Source: Methanosarcinaceae archaeon (lineage in GTDB: Archaea; Halobacteriota; Methanosarcinia; Methanosarcinales; Methanosarcinaceae). From it: DNA of 13,194 bases. The position numbers were made by a program, and so were the translations under genes. Location of the stretch: assembly GCA_017613335.1 (NCBI GenBank), contig JAGAEB010000162.1, positions 1 through 13,194 of the forward strand, given 5' to 3'. A model generated the notes under the pieces. That model was not told the origin of the DNA, did no database searches, and saw nothing but the letters and a program-made list of their open reading frames with translations. Below, piece after piece: positions 1 to 7,220 of this stretch (position 1 is the stretch's first letter; each line of letters begins with the position of its first letter).

Positions 1-213
1 ATTTTCTGTCCGTTCATTTTCTGTCCGTTCATTTTCTGTCCGTTCATTTTCTGTCCGTTCATTTTCTGTCCGTTCATTTTCTGTCCGTTCATTTTCTATT
101 CGTTCATTTTCTGTCCGTTCATTTTCTCTCGTTCGTCTTCTCTCGTTCGTCTTCTCTCGTTCATCTTCTGTCCCGTTCATCTTCTCTCTCTTTCATCTTC
201 TCTCCCTTTCATC
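1..213. repeat. 15-bp tandem repeat array with degenerate tail
   Basis: Eight head-to-tail copies of ATTTTCTGTCCGTTC fill 1-120; the seventh copy differs (CTATTCG). From 121 the array decays into 14-16-bp variants built on TCTTCTCTCGTTC, ending near 213 in a pyrimidine tract. The plus strand is almost purine-free; the minus strand reads GAACGGACAGAAAAT per unit, which would translate as repeated Glu-Arg-Thr-Glu-Asn in one frame, but no gene can be assigned because the window begins inside the array. It lies upstream of the gene at 310 and may extend further left. Function unknown. Confidence 0.95.
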
Positions 214-309
214 TCCCTCACTTTTTTTCTTCATCGGCTTTCAGAAAACGTTTTAGATAAGTTGGATTGTAATTGAGGTCATATTTTCATTGAATTTTTG
301 AGGTGCATT

Positions 310-1614
310 ATGACACATATTCAGGCAGCTCTTGATCTGACGGAAGCGGACAGAGCTCTTAAGATTGCAGAAGAAGCCGTCCTCGGCGGCGCTGACTGGA
401 TCGAGGCCGGAACGCCTCTGATCAAAAGCGAAGGCATGAATGTTGTCCGCCGCCTTCGTGAGAAATTCCCGGACAATACGATCCTGGCAGACATGAAAAC
501 GATGGATGCCGGTGCCGTTGAAGTTGAGATCGCCGCCAAATCAGGCGCGGATATCGTCATCATCCTCGGCGAAGCCGATGATTCCGTCATCCTGGAATCT
601 CTCCGCTCAGCGCGGAATTACGGCGTTTCTGTCATGGTCGACCTGATCTCTGTGAAAGATCCGGTCGCGCGCGCCAAAGAACTCGAAAAAATGGGCGTTG
701 AATATCTGAACGTCCATGTCGGCATCGACCAGCAGATGACCGGCAAAAGTCCGCTCGAAACGCTGGCAAAGATCCGTTCAGAAGTCGGCATGAAGATCGC
801 CGTCGCCGGCGGCCTGAATGATAAAACAGCAGCAGAAGCGGTTTCATACGGCGCGGATATTGTCATCGTCGGCTCATACATCATCAATTCCGGAAATGTC
901 CGGGAATCCGCCGCAAACGTGAGAGCAGCCATTGAAGATCCGGATCTCAGAAAAACAGTCGCTGAAAACAGAAGATCCGAAAAATCCCGCGAAGAAGAAA
1001 TGCTCGACATCTTCAGATCCGTCTCTTCTTCCAACATCTCAGACGCCATGCACCGCGGCGGTGCCATGAAAGGCATCTCTCCCGTCCTCTACGGCAAAAA
1101 AACAGTCGGACGCGCCTATACCGCGCAGACGCTCGGCGGCGACTGGGCAAAACCGGTCGAAGCGATCGATCAGGCCTCGCCCGGCGACGTTCTCGTCATC
1201 TATAACGGCGGAAACCCCGACATCGCCATGTGGGGCGGTCTTGCCACATTGAGCGCCAAAATGCGGGGTCTTGCAGGCGTCGTCGTCGACGGCGCCGTCC
1301 GCGACCGCGGAGAGATCGAAGAGATCGACTTCCCGGTCTATGCCTCAAACGTCGTTCCGAATGCCGGAGACCCCAAAGGCATGGGCGAGACAGACACGGA
1401 GATCCGCTGCGGCGGACAGATTGTCAGACCCGGCGACTACATCATCGGCGATGACAGCGGCGTCGTTGTCGTCCCGAAAGAAAACGCCTACGAGATCGCG
1501 CGCCGCGCCCTCGAAGTCAAAAAAAGAGAACTCCGCATCTTCGACGAGATCCGCAGAGGAAGCACACTCTCCGCCTCCCTCGAGATCCTCCGCTGGGAAA
1601 AGAAGAACAGATGA
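310..1614 (+). CDS. Bifunctional 3-hexulose-6-phosphate synthase / RraA-like fusion protein
   Basis: Fusion protein of 434 residues. Residues 1 to about 215 are a 3-hexulose-6-phosphate synthase of the orotidine-phosphate decarboxylase superfamily: an (alpha/beta)8 barrel with the D-x-K-x-x-D active-site motif (D61, K63, D66), the VAGG phosphate-binding turn at 165-168 and VGS at 187-189. The family interconverts ribulose 5-phosphate plus formaldehyde and hexulose 6-phosphate; in archaea lacking the oxidative pentose phosphate route this supplies pentose phosphates. Residues about 228-410 are an RraA-like (demethylmenaquinone methyltransferase/HMG-aldolase type) domain with VVDGAVRD (D327, R331, D332) and GDDSGVVVVP near 380-389. 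The RraA-like part's role is unknown; regulator of RNase E is unlikely in an archaeon. I chose ATG 310 because GAGGTG (300-305) lies 4 nt upstream; a TTG at 298 is in frame but sits before that site. Such fusions are known in methanogens. A convergent terminator follows, so it seems monocistronic. Confidence 0.9.
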   Translation: MTHIQAALDLTEADRALKIAEEAVLGGADWIEAGTPLIKSEGMNVVRRLREKFPDNTILADMKTMDAGAVEVEIAAKSGADIVIILGEADDSVILESLRSARNYGVSVMVDLISVKDPVARAKELEKMGVEYLNVHVGIDQQMTGKSPLETLAKIRSEVGMKIAVAGGLNDKTAAEAVSYGADIVIVGSYIINSGNVRESAANVRAAIEDPDLRKTVAENRRSEKSREEEMLDIFRSVSSSNISDAMHRGGAMKGISPVLYGKKTVGRAYTAQTLGGDWAKPVEAIDQASPGDVLVIYNGGNPDIAMWGGLATLSAKMRGLAGVVVDGAVRDRGEIEEIDFPVYASNVVPNAGDPKGMGETDTEIRCGGQIVRPGDYIIGDDSGVVVVPKENAYEIARRALEVKKRELRIFDEIRRGSTLSASLEILRWEKKNR

Positions 1615-1702
1615 CCCGGGTTTCAGCCGGCCGCTTCCTGATGATGCTTTTCAGTCAGGATCGGTTTTATAACATTCTGTCTCTGATTTTTCCGTTTTCA
1701 AA

Positions 1703-1740
1703 AAAAAAGCCTGTGAAGATCATTCTTCACAGGCTTTTTT
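1703..1740. terminator. Bidirectional hairpin terminator between convergent genes
   Basis: A perfect 17-bp stem (1703-1719 paired with 1724-1740) closes on a 4-nt TCAT loop. The GC core is GCCTGTGAAGA and the outer stem is A6/T6, with a run of nine A on the left (1700-1708). It therefore presents a U-run after the hairpin on both strands and can end transcripts of both the Hps-RraA gene (+) and the S-layer gene (-), whose stop codons lie 88 and 30 bp away. Confidence 0.9.
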
Positions 1741-1769
1741 CATATTTTTTCGTCTTTTTTCGTATTTGT

Positions 1770-4700
1770 TCATCTGCGTTTAAGACCGTTGACAGCTTCT
1801 CTGACAGCATCGCCGACGCTCTGGTTCGGTCTTTTCTTTCCGATCGCAAAAGCAAAGAATGCGCCTGCGACAAGAATGACGACCAGGATAACGATAACGA
1901 TGAAGATCAGGATGTACTTCAGGATGTTTCCTGATGAACCTTCTTCGATCGTGATCTTTGAACTGTCGGACGGAATATTGACTTTGTCTCCGTTGCAGGT
2001 GAGCGTGACCGTGTAATCTCCGGCTTCTTTGAGTTTGAAGGACTGCTTATAGACAGTCGTTTCATTCGCGCCGAGCGTGAGGGTCTTCGTCTCAACGACC
2101 GGCTCGCCTTCCGCAGGTGTCAGGGTAAGCGTGATCTCTGCCTCGCCTTCCGCAAGTCCGGCATTCGTCACATCAGCTGAAACCTCGATGCTCTTTCCGG
2201 CCTTCCGTTCGTCCGAGATCGTGACGTTCGTCACCGTAAAGGAAGCAGCCTTGTCTTTGACGCTGACAGGTGTCGATGCCGTACTGTATCCGGCCATGGT
2301 GACCGTCACGGAAATCGTACCTTTCGTGTTGAAGATATAACTCACCTGACCGGTCGCATTCGTTGCCATCATCGTACCGCTGATATTGACAGCTGCGCCG
2401 CTGAGAGGCTCTTTGGAAGCGGAATCGGTCACCGTGATGATCGCTTCATCGCCGACAAAGACAGACGACGGATTGACAGTGATCGTCATCGCTTTGCTGT
2501 CTTCCTGAACGGTCAGGACAGCAGAACTGCTTGTCTTGTAATTCTTTTTCTCGGCGGTGAAGATGTATCTTCCTGTCGTGTCCGGCGTATAGGATAAATT
2601 ACCGTTCTCATCGGTCGTGCCGACAAGAGAGCCGTTGAGTTTGATCGTTGCATCGGAAACGGCAGAACCGTTGCTTTTGACAGAAATCGTTACGTTCGTT
2701 CTCGGTTTGACCGTTGCGGACGGCGTGAACGAAACGGAGAGAGCCTGTGTCTCATTGCCGCCGACGACAAGTTCCGTATACGGGTAGAAGCGGAGGTCAT
2801 CGGAATCACCGACACGGAAGTACATCGTCGTGTTGCCGACCTGCATGAAAGACTCATTCTTTCCTTTGGAAAGCGTGATCTTCTGTCTGCTTTTCAGGAC
2901 GATTTCATTTGAACTGAAGGAATCGACTTCCATTTTGCCGAATGTCTGATCTTCTTCGATCTTCGTCAGTCTGTCGGAAATCTGGAAAATACCTTCCGTC
3001 GTCACGACGCTGCTTTCAGAACCCTGGAAGACGTTGCTGACATAAACAGCGACCATCGTGATCTTCTCGTCGCCGATCCTTTCTTCGAATCTGGCGGTCT
3101 CGCCTGATTTGGCTGTCGCGGTCGCCACTTCGGATCCGTCACGGAGAAGCGTCATGATGACTTTTTCACCGTTGATGTCGATATCGGTTGCTTTGAGAGA
3201 ATAACCGTCGCCGAGCGTCAGGGCTTCGCCGGCCTTGAGGTTGTATTTCTCATCATCGTCCATGAGGACTTTGGAGAGGTTTCCGTCAGAAACGAGGCTG
3301 TACGATTTGCCGTTGTTGATACCTGAATCGCTCGTATAGCCTGCAAAGTATTTCTGGCCCATGAAACTGATGATCGTGTAGCTTCCCCAGTCACCGCGTT
3401 CAAAATCGACATCCGTTGCTGTTGACGTGTAAATGATTGACTGATTTTCGATCGTCCTGCCGCTCAGACTTTTGATCTCAAGCGTTTCGGTGACGCCGTT
3501 GTCTTCATCCATATCGTAGTACATGCCTTCAAAATTAAGGCCGTCCCACTTTTTGACCTCAGATCCGTGTTCTTTGTCGTAAGCCGTACCTCTGATCTGG
3601 TAAGTGCCGGCTGCCGTTCTGTTGACACTCGGTGCAAAGCGGAGGCTGGAAGTGTTGTTGGCCACTTCAAAGAAGATCTTTCCCATCAAAGTAACGTTTC
3701 TGTCATTGGAAAGCGTGATGTCTTTGTGGTTCTCCATTTCGATGAAATAAATGTTTCCTTCCTTACCGTAATTCTTGACTTCCATGCTGTCGACTTTGTA
3801 GTCGTCATCGATCTTGATCGGGTTTTCGGAAAGCTGGAAAACACCGTTGATCGTCACGACGCTGCTTTCAGCTCCCTGGAAGACATTGTCCACATAAACA
3901 GCCAGGATCGTGATCTTTTCACCGTCGATCTTTGTCTCGAAAGCAGCCGTTTCACCGGACTTCGCCGTTGCCGTTCCTCTGCTGACGCCGTTCTCGAGCA
4001 GTTCCATAATGACTTTGTCGCCGTTGATATCGATATCATTGATCTTGAGGCTGTAACCGTCTTCCAGTTCAAGCATTGAACCTGTTTTAAGAGAATATTT
4101 CTCATCTTCATCTTTCAGAACTTTCAGGAGCATGCCGTCGCTGATCATATCTTTTGACGTAAAGACGGATGAGGCCTTGCTGTAACCGCCGAAATATTCT
4201 TCGGCCATGAAACCGATGACTTCATAGGAACCCCAGTCGGAATGTTCGAATTTGGTCGATGTGGATTCCGTTCTGTAAACGAGATTTCCTTCCTTGATCT
4301 TGCGGTTGGAATGACTGACGGCCTGGTTCAGCACGAGAGATTCCGTTCCCTGACCGTTGTCGATATCATAATAAAAACCGGAGAACGAAAGGAAATCCCA
4401 GGTGAAACTGTCCTGACCGCCGTTGTTTTCTTCGGTCCAGATCCTGTCGCTGCCGACAGATGATCCCTTTTCGGCAGTAATCTTCCATTCCTTGGTCTTT
4501 TCCTCATCGTCTCCGGAGGTGATCGTCAGAGCAAGGGTATACTTGCCTTCATTTTCAATCGTATAATCATAAGTTGATTTTTTACCGTCATCAGTCTTTT
4601 TATCAACTTCTTCGCCGTCATTGTCGGTGAGCATCCAGACGAAATCACAGTCGTTTGTTGCTGCAGCTTTGACATTCAAAGCTTTTCCGACGACAGCATC

Positions 4701-5066
4701 GATCCTTTTATCATTCGACGTCGTGTTTTTTTCATCAAAACCGAAATCCCAGACAGCATAAAGAACAGTATTTTTACTGATCTCAAATTGCGTTTCACCG
4801 TCTTCAGTAAATTCCGGTGTCGTATTCTTGCTGCTTCTGTCCCACCCGAGGAATGTATGGTCTTCCCTTTCCGGAATCGGGTCAAACAGAACGTCAACAA
4901 TGTCGCCTTCTTTATATTTGGTGTCGTCTTCCGGGATGCTGTCGTCGCCGCCGTTTGATTTGTACTGAACAGTAAACTGATCGGCAGCGCTGACAACAAC
5001 AACAGCCTGAGACAGCAGGACTGCCAGTAAAAGCAGCGTTAAGATCATTTTTTTAACATGAGTCAT
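1770..5066 (-). CDS. Large S-layer-domain envelope protein (two S-layer duplication domains, InlB B-repeat, Ig-like and CARDB-like domains, C-terminal TM)
   Basis: Exported, membrane-anchored envelope protein of 1098 residues. Order: signal peptide (1-28); an InlB B-repeat/Listeria-Bacteroides-type repeat (about 30-106, with YKSNGG, FLGW, YAVW); a PKD-like beta domain (about 120-200); two tandem copies of the Methanosarcina S-layer duplication domain (about 221-490 and 505-772), each with F-x-G-x-YYD, DWGSY, YF-GGY/AGY, DEKY, DIDING and VFQG; two Ig-like/carboxypeptidase-regulatory-like domains (about 776-937); a CARDB-like domain (about 941-1041); a transmembrane helix (about 1048-1076) and a basic cytosolic tail of 22 residues. 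Methanosarcina S-layer proteins carry the same paired domain, so I infer it is part of, or interlocks with, the S-layer. Start at 5066 rather than 5126: it puts the signal peptide at the N-terminus and has GAGG 7 nt upstream (minus strand). Many Asn-x-Ser/Thr sequons suggest glycosylation. It lacks the PGF-type anchor of the other two surface proteins here. Confidence 0.85.
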   Translation of the reverse strand: MTHVKKMILTLLLLAVLLSQAVVVVSAADQFTVQYKSNGGDDSIPEDDTKYKEGDIVDVLFDPIPEREDHTFLGWDRSSKNTTPEFTEDGETQFEISKNTVLYAVWDFGFDEKNTTSNDKRIDAVVGKALNVKAAATNDCDFVWMLTDNDGEEVDKKTDDGKKSTYDYTIENEGKYTLALTITSGDDEEKTKEWKITAEKGSSVGSDRIWTEENNGGQDSFTWDFLSFSGFYYDIDNGQGTESLVLNQAVSHSNRKIKEGNLVYRTESTSTKFEHSDWGSYEVIGFMAEEYFGGYSKASSVFTSKDMISDGMLLKVLKDEDEKYSLKTGSMLELEDGYSLKINDIDINGDKVIMELLENGVSRGTATAKSGETAAFETKIDGEKITILAVYVDNVFQGAESSVVTINGVFQLSENPIKIDDDYKVDSMEVKNYGKEGNIYFIEMENHKDITLSNDRNVTLMGKIFFEVANNTSSLRFAPSVNRTAAGTYQIRGTAYDKEHGSEVKKWDGLNFEGMYYDMDEDNGVTETLEIKSLSGRTIENQSIIYTSTATDVDFERGDWGSYTIISFMGQKYFAGYTSDSGINNGKSYSLVSDGNLSKVLMDDDEKYNLKAGEALTLGDGYSLKATDIDINGEKVIMTLLRDGSEVATATAKSGETARFEERIGDEKITMVAVYVSNVFQGSESSVVTTEGIFQISDRLTKIEEDQTFGKMEVDSFSSNEIVLKSRQKITLSKGKNESFMQVGNTTMYFRVGDSDDLRFYPYTELVVGGNETQALSVSFTPSATVKPRTNVTISVKSNGSAVSDATIKLNGSLVGTTDENGNLSYTPDTTGRYIFTAEKKNYKTSSSAVLTVQEDSKAMTITVNPSSVFVGDEAIITVTDSASKEPLSGAAVNISGTMMATNATGQVSYIFNTKGTISVTVTMAGYSTASTPVSVKDKAASFTVTNVTISDERKAGKSIEVSADVTNAGLAEGEAEITLTLTPAEGEPVVETKTLTLGANETTVYKQSFKLKEAGDYTVTLTCNGDKVNIPSDSSKITIEEGSSGNILKYILIFIVIVILVVILVAGAFFAFAIGKKRPNQSVGDAVREAVNGLKRR

Positions 5067-5144
5067 TCTTTTTCCTCTGAATCCAAAAATTCTGAGAATT
5101 TTTTTTCCGTTGCGGAACTGAATCAACAGGATTTTCCGTCACAC

Positions 5145-5324
5145 GAAAAATTTTAACTTTAAATCCGGATTCCCTTTCGGAAATCCCGTCTTTGTAAAAC
5201 CGAAATCCTGCAGGATCCGGCATTTATGAATAACCGGGCCGCTGAGGCGCAGACATGCAGACCGTCAGAGAACGAACCGGATATGAGTGTTGTATGTATA
5301 ATGTATCCGGCATAATGCCGGATA
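5145..5324 (-). promoter_or_regulatory. Candidate promoter region of the S-layer gene with perfect palindrome
   Basis: At 5304-5324 TATCCGGCAT and ATGCCGGATA are perfect inverted arms around one A. Read on the minus strand it ends exactly where a TATA-like stretch (TACATTATACAT, 5292-5303) begins, the position of an upstream regulator site. A second TATA-like stretch (TTTAAAG, about 5155-5161) is nearer the start codon and also directly follows a palindrome, AATCCGGATT (5162-5171). Which box is used cannot be told. Further half-sites (ATCCGGCAT at 5215-5223; CCGGATA at 5277-5283) lie between. Confidence 0.45.
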
Positions 5325-5351
5325 TCATTTTCAAATTCAATAAACGACACA

Positions 5352-5399
5352 TCACCGGAAATCCTGTCAAAAAAGGCGGATCCGAAAGTTTTCCGGTGA
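5352..5399. repeat. 10-bp inverted repeat
   Basis: TCACCGGAAA (5352-5361) and TTTCCGGTGA (5390-5399) are exact inverted arms separated by 28 nt. It could form a stem in RNA or be a paired protein site; the loop holds an A-run but there is no T-run suggesting termination. Confidence 0.5.
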
Positions 5400-5509
5400 C
5401 ATGATCATCAAGTCATAACAGCCGCCGTCCTCAACAGCAGAATACTGTATTGCAGGACCCGGCCGATCTTTATTTTATCGTTTTGATGCCGTTTTTATCG
5501 TTTTTGTCG

Positions 5510-5575
5510 GTCGTTTTTCCTGATCTTATCGATCATTTCATTTTTAATCTGTCGTTTTTCTGATCTTGCCGATCA
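5510..5575. repeat. Imperfect 25/26-bp direct repeat in T-rich spacer
   Basis: Two copies (5510-5535 and 5551-5575) begin with GTCGTTTTTC, continue with TGATCTT and end with CGATCA; they differ by one inserted C and by AT versus GC. The start-to-start distance is 41 bp. Neighbouring bases 5471-5510 repeat the TATCGTTTT theme. Function unknown. Confidence 0.7.
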
Positions 5576-5634
5576 GCTGTCTGATCACCCGGTATGTTCC
5601 TTATCTGTTTCTTCTGTTTCTCTGATGATCAGTA

Positions 5635-5730
5635 AACACGAATCAATCCAAAGGTTTACATAACAGGCAATTGATACTTACCTTACCGAATCATTCTATA
5701 TCTATTTTTCTTATATTCGTGTTATATTTA
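5635..5730 (+). promoter_or_regulatory. Candidate promoter of the hydroxyacid dehydrogenase gene with spaced inverted repeat
   Basis: An AT-rich stretch holds several TATA-like sequences (CTATATCTA 5696-5704, TTATATTC 5711-5718, GTTATATTTA 5721-5730). AACACGAAT (5635-5643) and ATTCGTGTT (5715-5723) are exact 9-bp inverted arms 71 nt apart, the right arm lying among the TATA-like boxes, as a repressor half-site would. Initiation about 25 nt downstream would give a leader near 190 nt that contains the whole repeat array. Confidence 0.4.
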
Positions 5731-5791
5731 CATTAAATTCGCGGCTTTTGCGGCAGAAATCCTGTGAAAATCCGGTCTTTCCGGCAAAAAC

Positions 5792-5910
5792 ACAGAAAAC
5801 AGAACAAAACACAGAAAACAGAACAGAAAACAGAACAAAACACAGAAAACAGAACAGAAAACAGAACAGAAAACAGAACAAAACACAGAAAACAGGAAAC
5901 AGAAAACTGA
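5792..5910 (+). repeat. 12-bp tandem repeat ladder (1-2-3 copies) in the leader of the dehydrogenase gene
   Basis: The unit ACAGAAAACAGA occurs once, then twice, then three times, each set closed by ACAAAAC, giving blocks of 19, 31 and 43 bp (5792-5810, 5811-5841, 5842-5884). A fourth, degraded block runs to about 5918. Bases 5781-5907 contain no thymine on the plus strand. The array ends some 25-35 bp before the start codon, so it is probably transcribed as an unstructured, U-free 5' leader. Confidence 0.9.
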
Positions 5911-5943
5911 AATCAAAACACCCGACAGACAGAGGACTATTTT

Positions 5944-6933
5944 ATGAAACTGGCCGTTCTGACATCCGAAGAGCGCGTCCGCGCTTACACTGATCCCGCC
6001 ATGATCCCGCCGGAGACGGAATTCATACAGCTGGGACAGGATTATACCGAAGAAGACGTGATCAGAAAAGCGCATGATGCCGACTTCATTCTTGTTGATG
6101 CGATCCTTCCGGTCACGAAAAAGATGATCGACAGTATGCCGCATCTCAGAATGATCCACTCCGAAGGCGTCGCTTACAATAAGATCGATCTGAAAGCCGC
6201 GTCCGAGGCGGGCGTTTTCGTCTGCAACAACAAAGCCGTCAATGCGGGCGCCGTTGCCGAACACGCCGTTCTTCTGATGCTTTCCGTTCTCAGAAGGCTC
6301 AGAGAAGGCGACAGGCTCGTCCGCGAAGGTCATCAGATCGATGCCAAGAGCCGGTTCATCCTGGAAGGCATCCCCGAACTTGAAAGCTGTCATGTCGGCC
6401 TTGTCGGCTTCGGCATGATCGCCAAAGAAACGGCGCGCCGCCTTTCCGCCTTCGGATGCCGCATCAGTTATTACAAGCCGAACCGTGCGCCGGAAGACAT
6501 CGAAAAGGAATTCGGTGTCGAGTGGCTTCCTTTTGAAGAACTGTGCCGGCAGTGCGATATCATTTCGCTCCACACACCGGTCCTTCCGGAAACGACGCAC
6601 ATGATCAACGAAAAAGCGATCTCCCTCATGAAAAACAACGTCGTCATCATCAATACCGCAAGAGGCGATCTCATCGATCAGGAAGCCCTCTGCAGCGCTC
6701 TGAAAGCCGGGAAAATAGCCGGGGCCGGCCTCGATACGCTCACACCTGAACCCGTCACCCCCGAAAACCCGCTCCTGAATCTTCCGGAAGACGCGGCCGA
6801 CCGCATCATCTTCTCACCGCACGTCGCCGGAACGACGAAAAACGTCTTTGAGAAGATCTACAGGACCATCTGGACGAATATCAGGAAAGCCGGCAGCGGC
6901 GAAAGACCCGACAACATCGTCAATGACATCTGA
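5944..6933 (+). CDS. D-isomer-specific 2-hydroxyacid dehydrogenase
   Basis: Cytosolic oxidoreductase of 329 residues, the usual family length, reducing a 2-keto acid to a D-2-hydroxy acid or the reverse. The catalytic triad is visible: R240 in NTARGDL, E269 in TPEP and H293 in SPHVAG. The substrate loop SEGVAYNKID is near 73-82, and the Rossmann fold starts at VGLVGFGMIA (151-160), where the third glycine of GxGxxG is alanine (A160). After the second strand the usual acidic residue is absent and the sequence reads YYKPNR (176-181), which by family experience favours NADP(H) over NAD(H); that is inference. No ACT or other C-terminal domain is present, so a serA-type phosphoglycerate dehydrogenase with a regulatory domain is ruled out; glyoxylate/hydroxypyruvate reductase or another member remains possible. 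GAGG (5932-5935) lies 8 nt before ATG 5944. Neighbours give no pathway clue. Confidence 0.88.
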   Translation: MKLAVLTSEERVRAYTDPAMIPPETEFIQLGQDYTEEDVIRKAHDADFILVDAILPVTKKMIDSMPHLRMIHSEGVAYNKIDLKAASEAGVFVCNNKAVNAGAVAEHAVLLMLSVLRRLREGDRLVREGHQIDAKSRFILEGIPELESCHVGLVGFGMIAKETARRLSAFGCRISYYKPNRAPEDIEKEFGVEWLPFEELCRQCDIISLHTPVLPETTHMINEKAISLMKNNVVIINTARGDLIDQEALCSALKAGKIAGAGLDTLTPEPVTPENPLLNLPEDAADRIIFSPHVAGTTKNVFEKIYRTIWTNIRKAGSGERPDNIVNDI

Positions 6934-6947
6934 AAAATATAACAAAA

Positions 6948-7161
6948 GTGCGCGCAGGTGAACGAACGAGTGAACGAACGAGTGAACGAACGAGTGAACA
7001 CACGAGTGAACGAACGAGTGAACACACAAGTGAACACACGAGTGCACACGCAGGTGAACACACGAGTGCACACGCAGGTGAACATGCGAGTACACACACA
7101 GGTGAACACACGAGTACGCATGCAGGTGAACACACGAGTGCGCATACAGGTGAACACAAAA
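6948..7161. repeat. 12-bp tandem repeat array, 17 units
   Basis: From 6958 to 7161 there are 17 uninterrupted 12-bp units, preceded by a 10-bp partial unit at 6948. Early units are GTGAACGAACGA; later ones alternate GTGAACACACGA with GTGCACACGCAG-like units, so the right two-thirds has a 24-bp higher-order period. All units start GTR and none is shifted. The array begins 14 bp after the dehydrogenase stop codon. Because 12 is a multiple of three and the unit lacks stops, several frames are open on both strands; none has a ribosome binding site or a non-repetitive core, so I do not call a gene. Confidence 0.95.
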
Positions 7162-7220
7162 AAGTATCAAAACGCACGCAAAAGACCGGAAACAAAATAC
7201 GGTAAAAGAAGATCATGACC

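Larger units (their letters stand above)
5067..5943. other. Gene-free, repeat-rich divergent intergenic region
   Basis: 877 bp between divergent genes with no supported reading frame; a 63-codon minus-strand frame at 5159-5350 has no ribosome binding site and spans a palindrome. The left part (5067-5340) would hold the promoter of the S-layer gene, the T-rich middle (5460-5620) holds a 26-bp imperfect direct repeat, 5690-5730 is AT-rich promoter-like DNA, and 5781-5907 is a thymine-free array. Individual elements are listed separately. I saw no tRNA-like or rRNA-like sequence. Confidence 0.7.

Noticed and set aside
1..213. CRISPR array
   Set aside because: Units are contiguous with no unique spacers and are too short (11-15 bp); the same holds for the arrays at 5792, 6958, 10520 and 11946.
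3567..4079. A 170-codon plus-strand frame within the S-layer gene
   Set aside because: Shadow of the S-layer domain coding strand; no start signal and no recognisable domain.
5159..5350. Small minus-strand frame of 63 codons before the S-layer gene
   Set aside because: No ribosome binding site, no hydrophobic or domain pattern, and it runs through the 21-bp palindrome and candidate promoter.
5067..5943. tRNA, C/D-box RNA or riboswitch in the large gap
   Set aside because: No T-loop GGTTCGA-type sequence, no paired C and D boxes at sensible spacing, and no recognisable aptamer fold by eye.
5728..6600. A 290-codon minus-strand frame opposite the dehydrogenase gene
   Set aside because: It is the antisense shadow of a well-supported gene with intact catalytic residues; its C-terminus is the translated thymine-free array (Phe/Cys/Val/Ser repeats).
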